DNA of 58,840 nt, from NCBI GenBank assembly GCA_964611585.1, contig CAZTAK010000009.1, positions 1 through 58,840 on the forward strand, in the 5' to 3' direction. The stretch comes from CAZTAK01 sp964611585. GTDB taxonomy: Bacteria; Pseudomonadota; Alphaproteobacteria; SHVP01. Shown in pieces: positions 58,737 to 58,840 of this stretch. The notes beneath the pieces are model-generated. The model ran no database searches and had not been told where the DNA came from. It was given only the letters and a program-made list of their open reading frames with translations. How positions within the stretch are numbered: position 1 is the stretch's first letter; each line of letters opens with the position of its first letter. The translations under genes and the position numbers were made by a program.

Positions 58737-58840
58737 GTGCCAGGTGGCCGGATGGCCGCTGCCGGGCGGCTTCGGCCGCCGGGGAGAGGAAAGTCCGGGC
58801 TCCACGGAAACACGGTGCCGGGTAACACCCGGCGGGGGCG
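58737..58840 (+). ncRNA. rnpB: RNase P RNA (class A), 5' part
   Basis: The conserved block GAGAGGAAAGTCCGGGCTCC at 58784-58803 is the P3/P4 core of bacterial RNase P RNA and is diagnostic. A G/C-rich stem before it (CGGGCGGCTTCGGCCGCC, with TTCG loop) fits the P3 hairpin. About 104 bases are seen and the rest lies beyond the window. It is the catalytic part of the enzyme that matures tRNA 5' ends. Confidence 0.95.

Overview
The window is about 65% GC, densely coded, and looks like an alphaproteobacterium, most likely near Rhodospirillales. The reasons are a phoR-pstSCAB-phoU-phoB phosphate operon with a long PstA, an ArsR-methyltransferase fusion leading a metF-metH operon, TRAP carboxylate transport, and the 5' half of a class A RNase P RNA at the right edge. 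Phylogeny was not tested. No tRNA, rRNA, CRISPR array or full-length transposase gene was seen.

Region 1 (1-14.9 kb) looks like an accessory catabolic block, almost all on the minus strand. A DctPQM TRAP transporter leads into a SnoaL-like protein and a molybdopterin oxidoreductase that runs off the left edge. Next come an EamA exporter, two divergent acetoacetate-decarboxylase-family proteins, a fumarate-reductase-like flavoprotein, an uncharacterised two-domain protein, an acyl-CoA synthetase and an acyl-CoA dehydrogenase. The substrate is unknown; the set suggests uptake, redox chemistry and CoA activation of an organic acid.

Region 2 (15.3-16.1 kb) is a scar: a frameshifted, truncated TRAP binding-protein remnant meets an opposing secreted acidic-repeat reading frame. 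Region 3 (16.2-23.7 kb) is a DksA/TraR-type protein and the phosphate-starvation operon, with a three-repeat Pho box ahead of pstS. Region 4 (24-33 kb) has a frameshifted OmpA-like lipoprotein, a SnoaL-like protein, a quinone oxidoreductase, a cyclic-nucleotide-binding protein, an ABC/FtsX/membrane-fusion efflux operon and an AzlCD amino-acid exporter.

Region 5 (33-36.5 kb) holds a pentapeptide-repeat protein, a frameshifted subtilisin-like protease and a methyltransferase. The protease lies between two inverted copies of a 107-bp MITE-like repeat with CTAG ends; a third copy lies at 51.5 kb. The outer CTAGs coincide with the stop codons of both neighbouring convergent genes, so the 1.78-kb unit may have inserted as one composite element. 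This is the most unusual structure in the window.

Region 6 (36.6-45.8 kb) is core biology: the ABC-F factor EttA, MlaA and MlaC for lipid asymmetry, and the methionine operon with a probable SahR-type operator. Region 7 (45.8-58.8 kb) has three tandem short-chain dehydrogenases, a GFA-family protein, a DUF1330 protein, a HigBA-like toxin-antitoxin pair, a pterin dehydratase coupled to an MmgE/PrpD protein, a fused hydantoinase/5-oxoprolinase, DjlA, a second EamA transporter, an AmpD/AmiD-like amidase, a RibD/DHFR-like reductase, a tiny secreted peptide and rnpB. Several large open frames lie antisense to real genes (notably over the molybdopterin oxidoreductase and metH); they are treated as codon-bias shadows.
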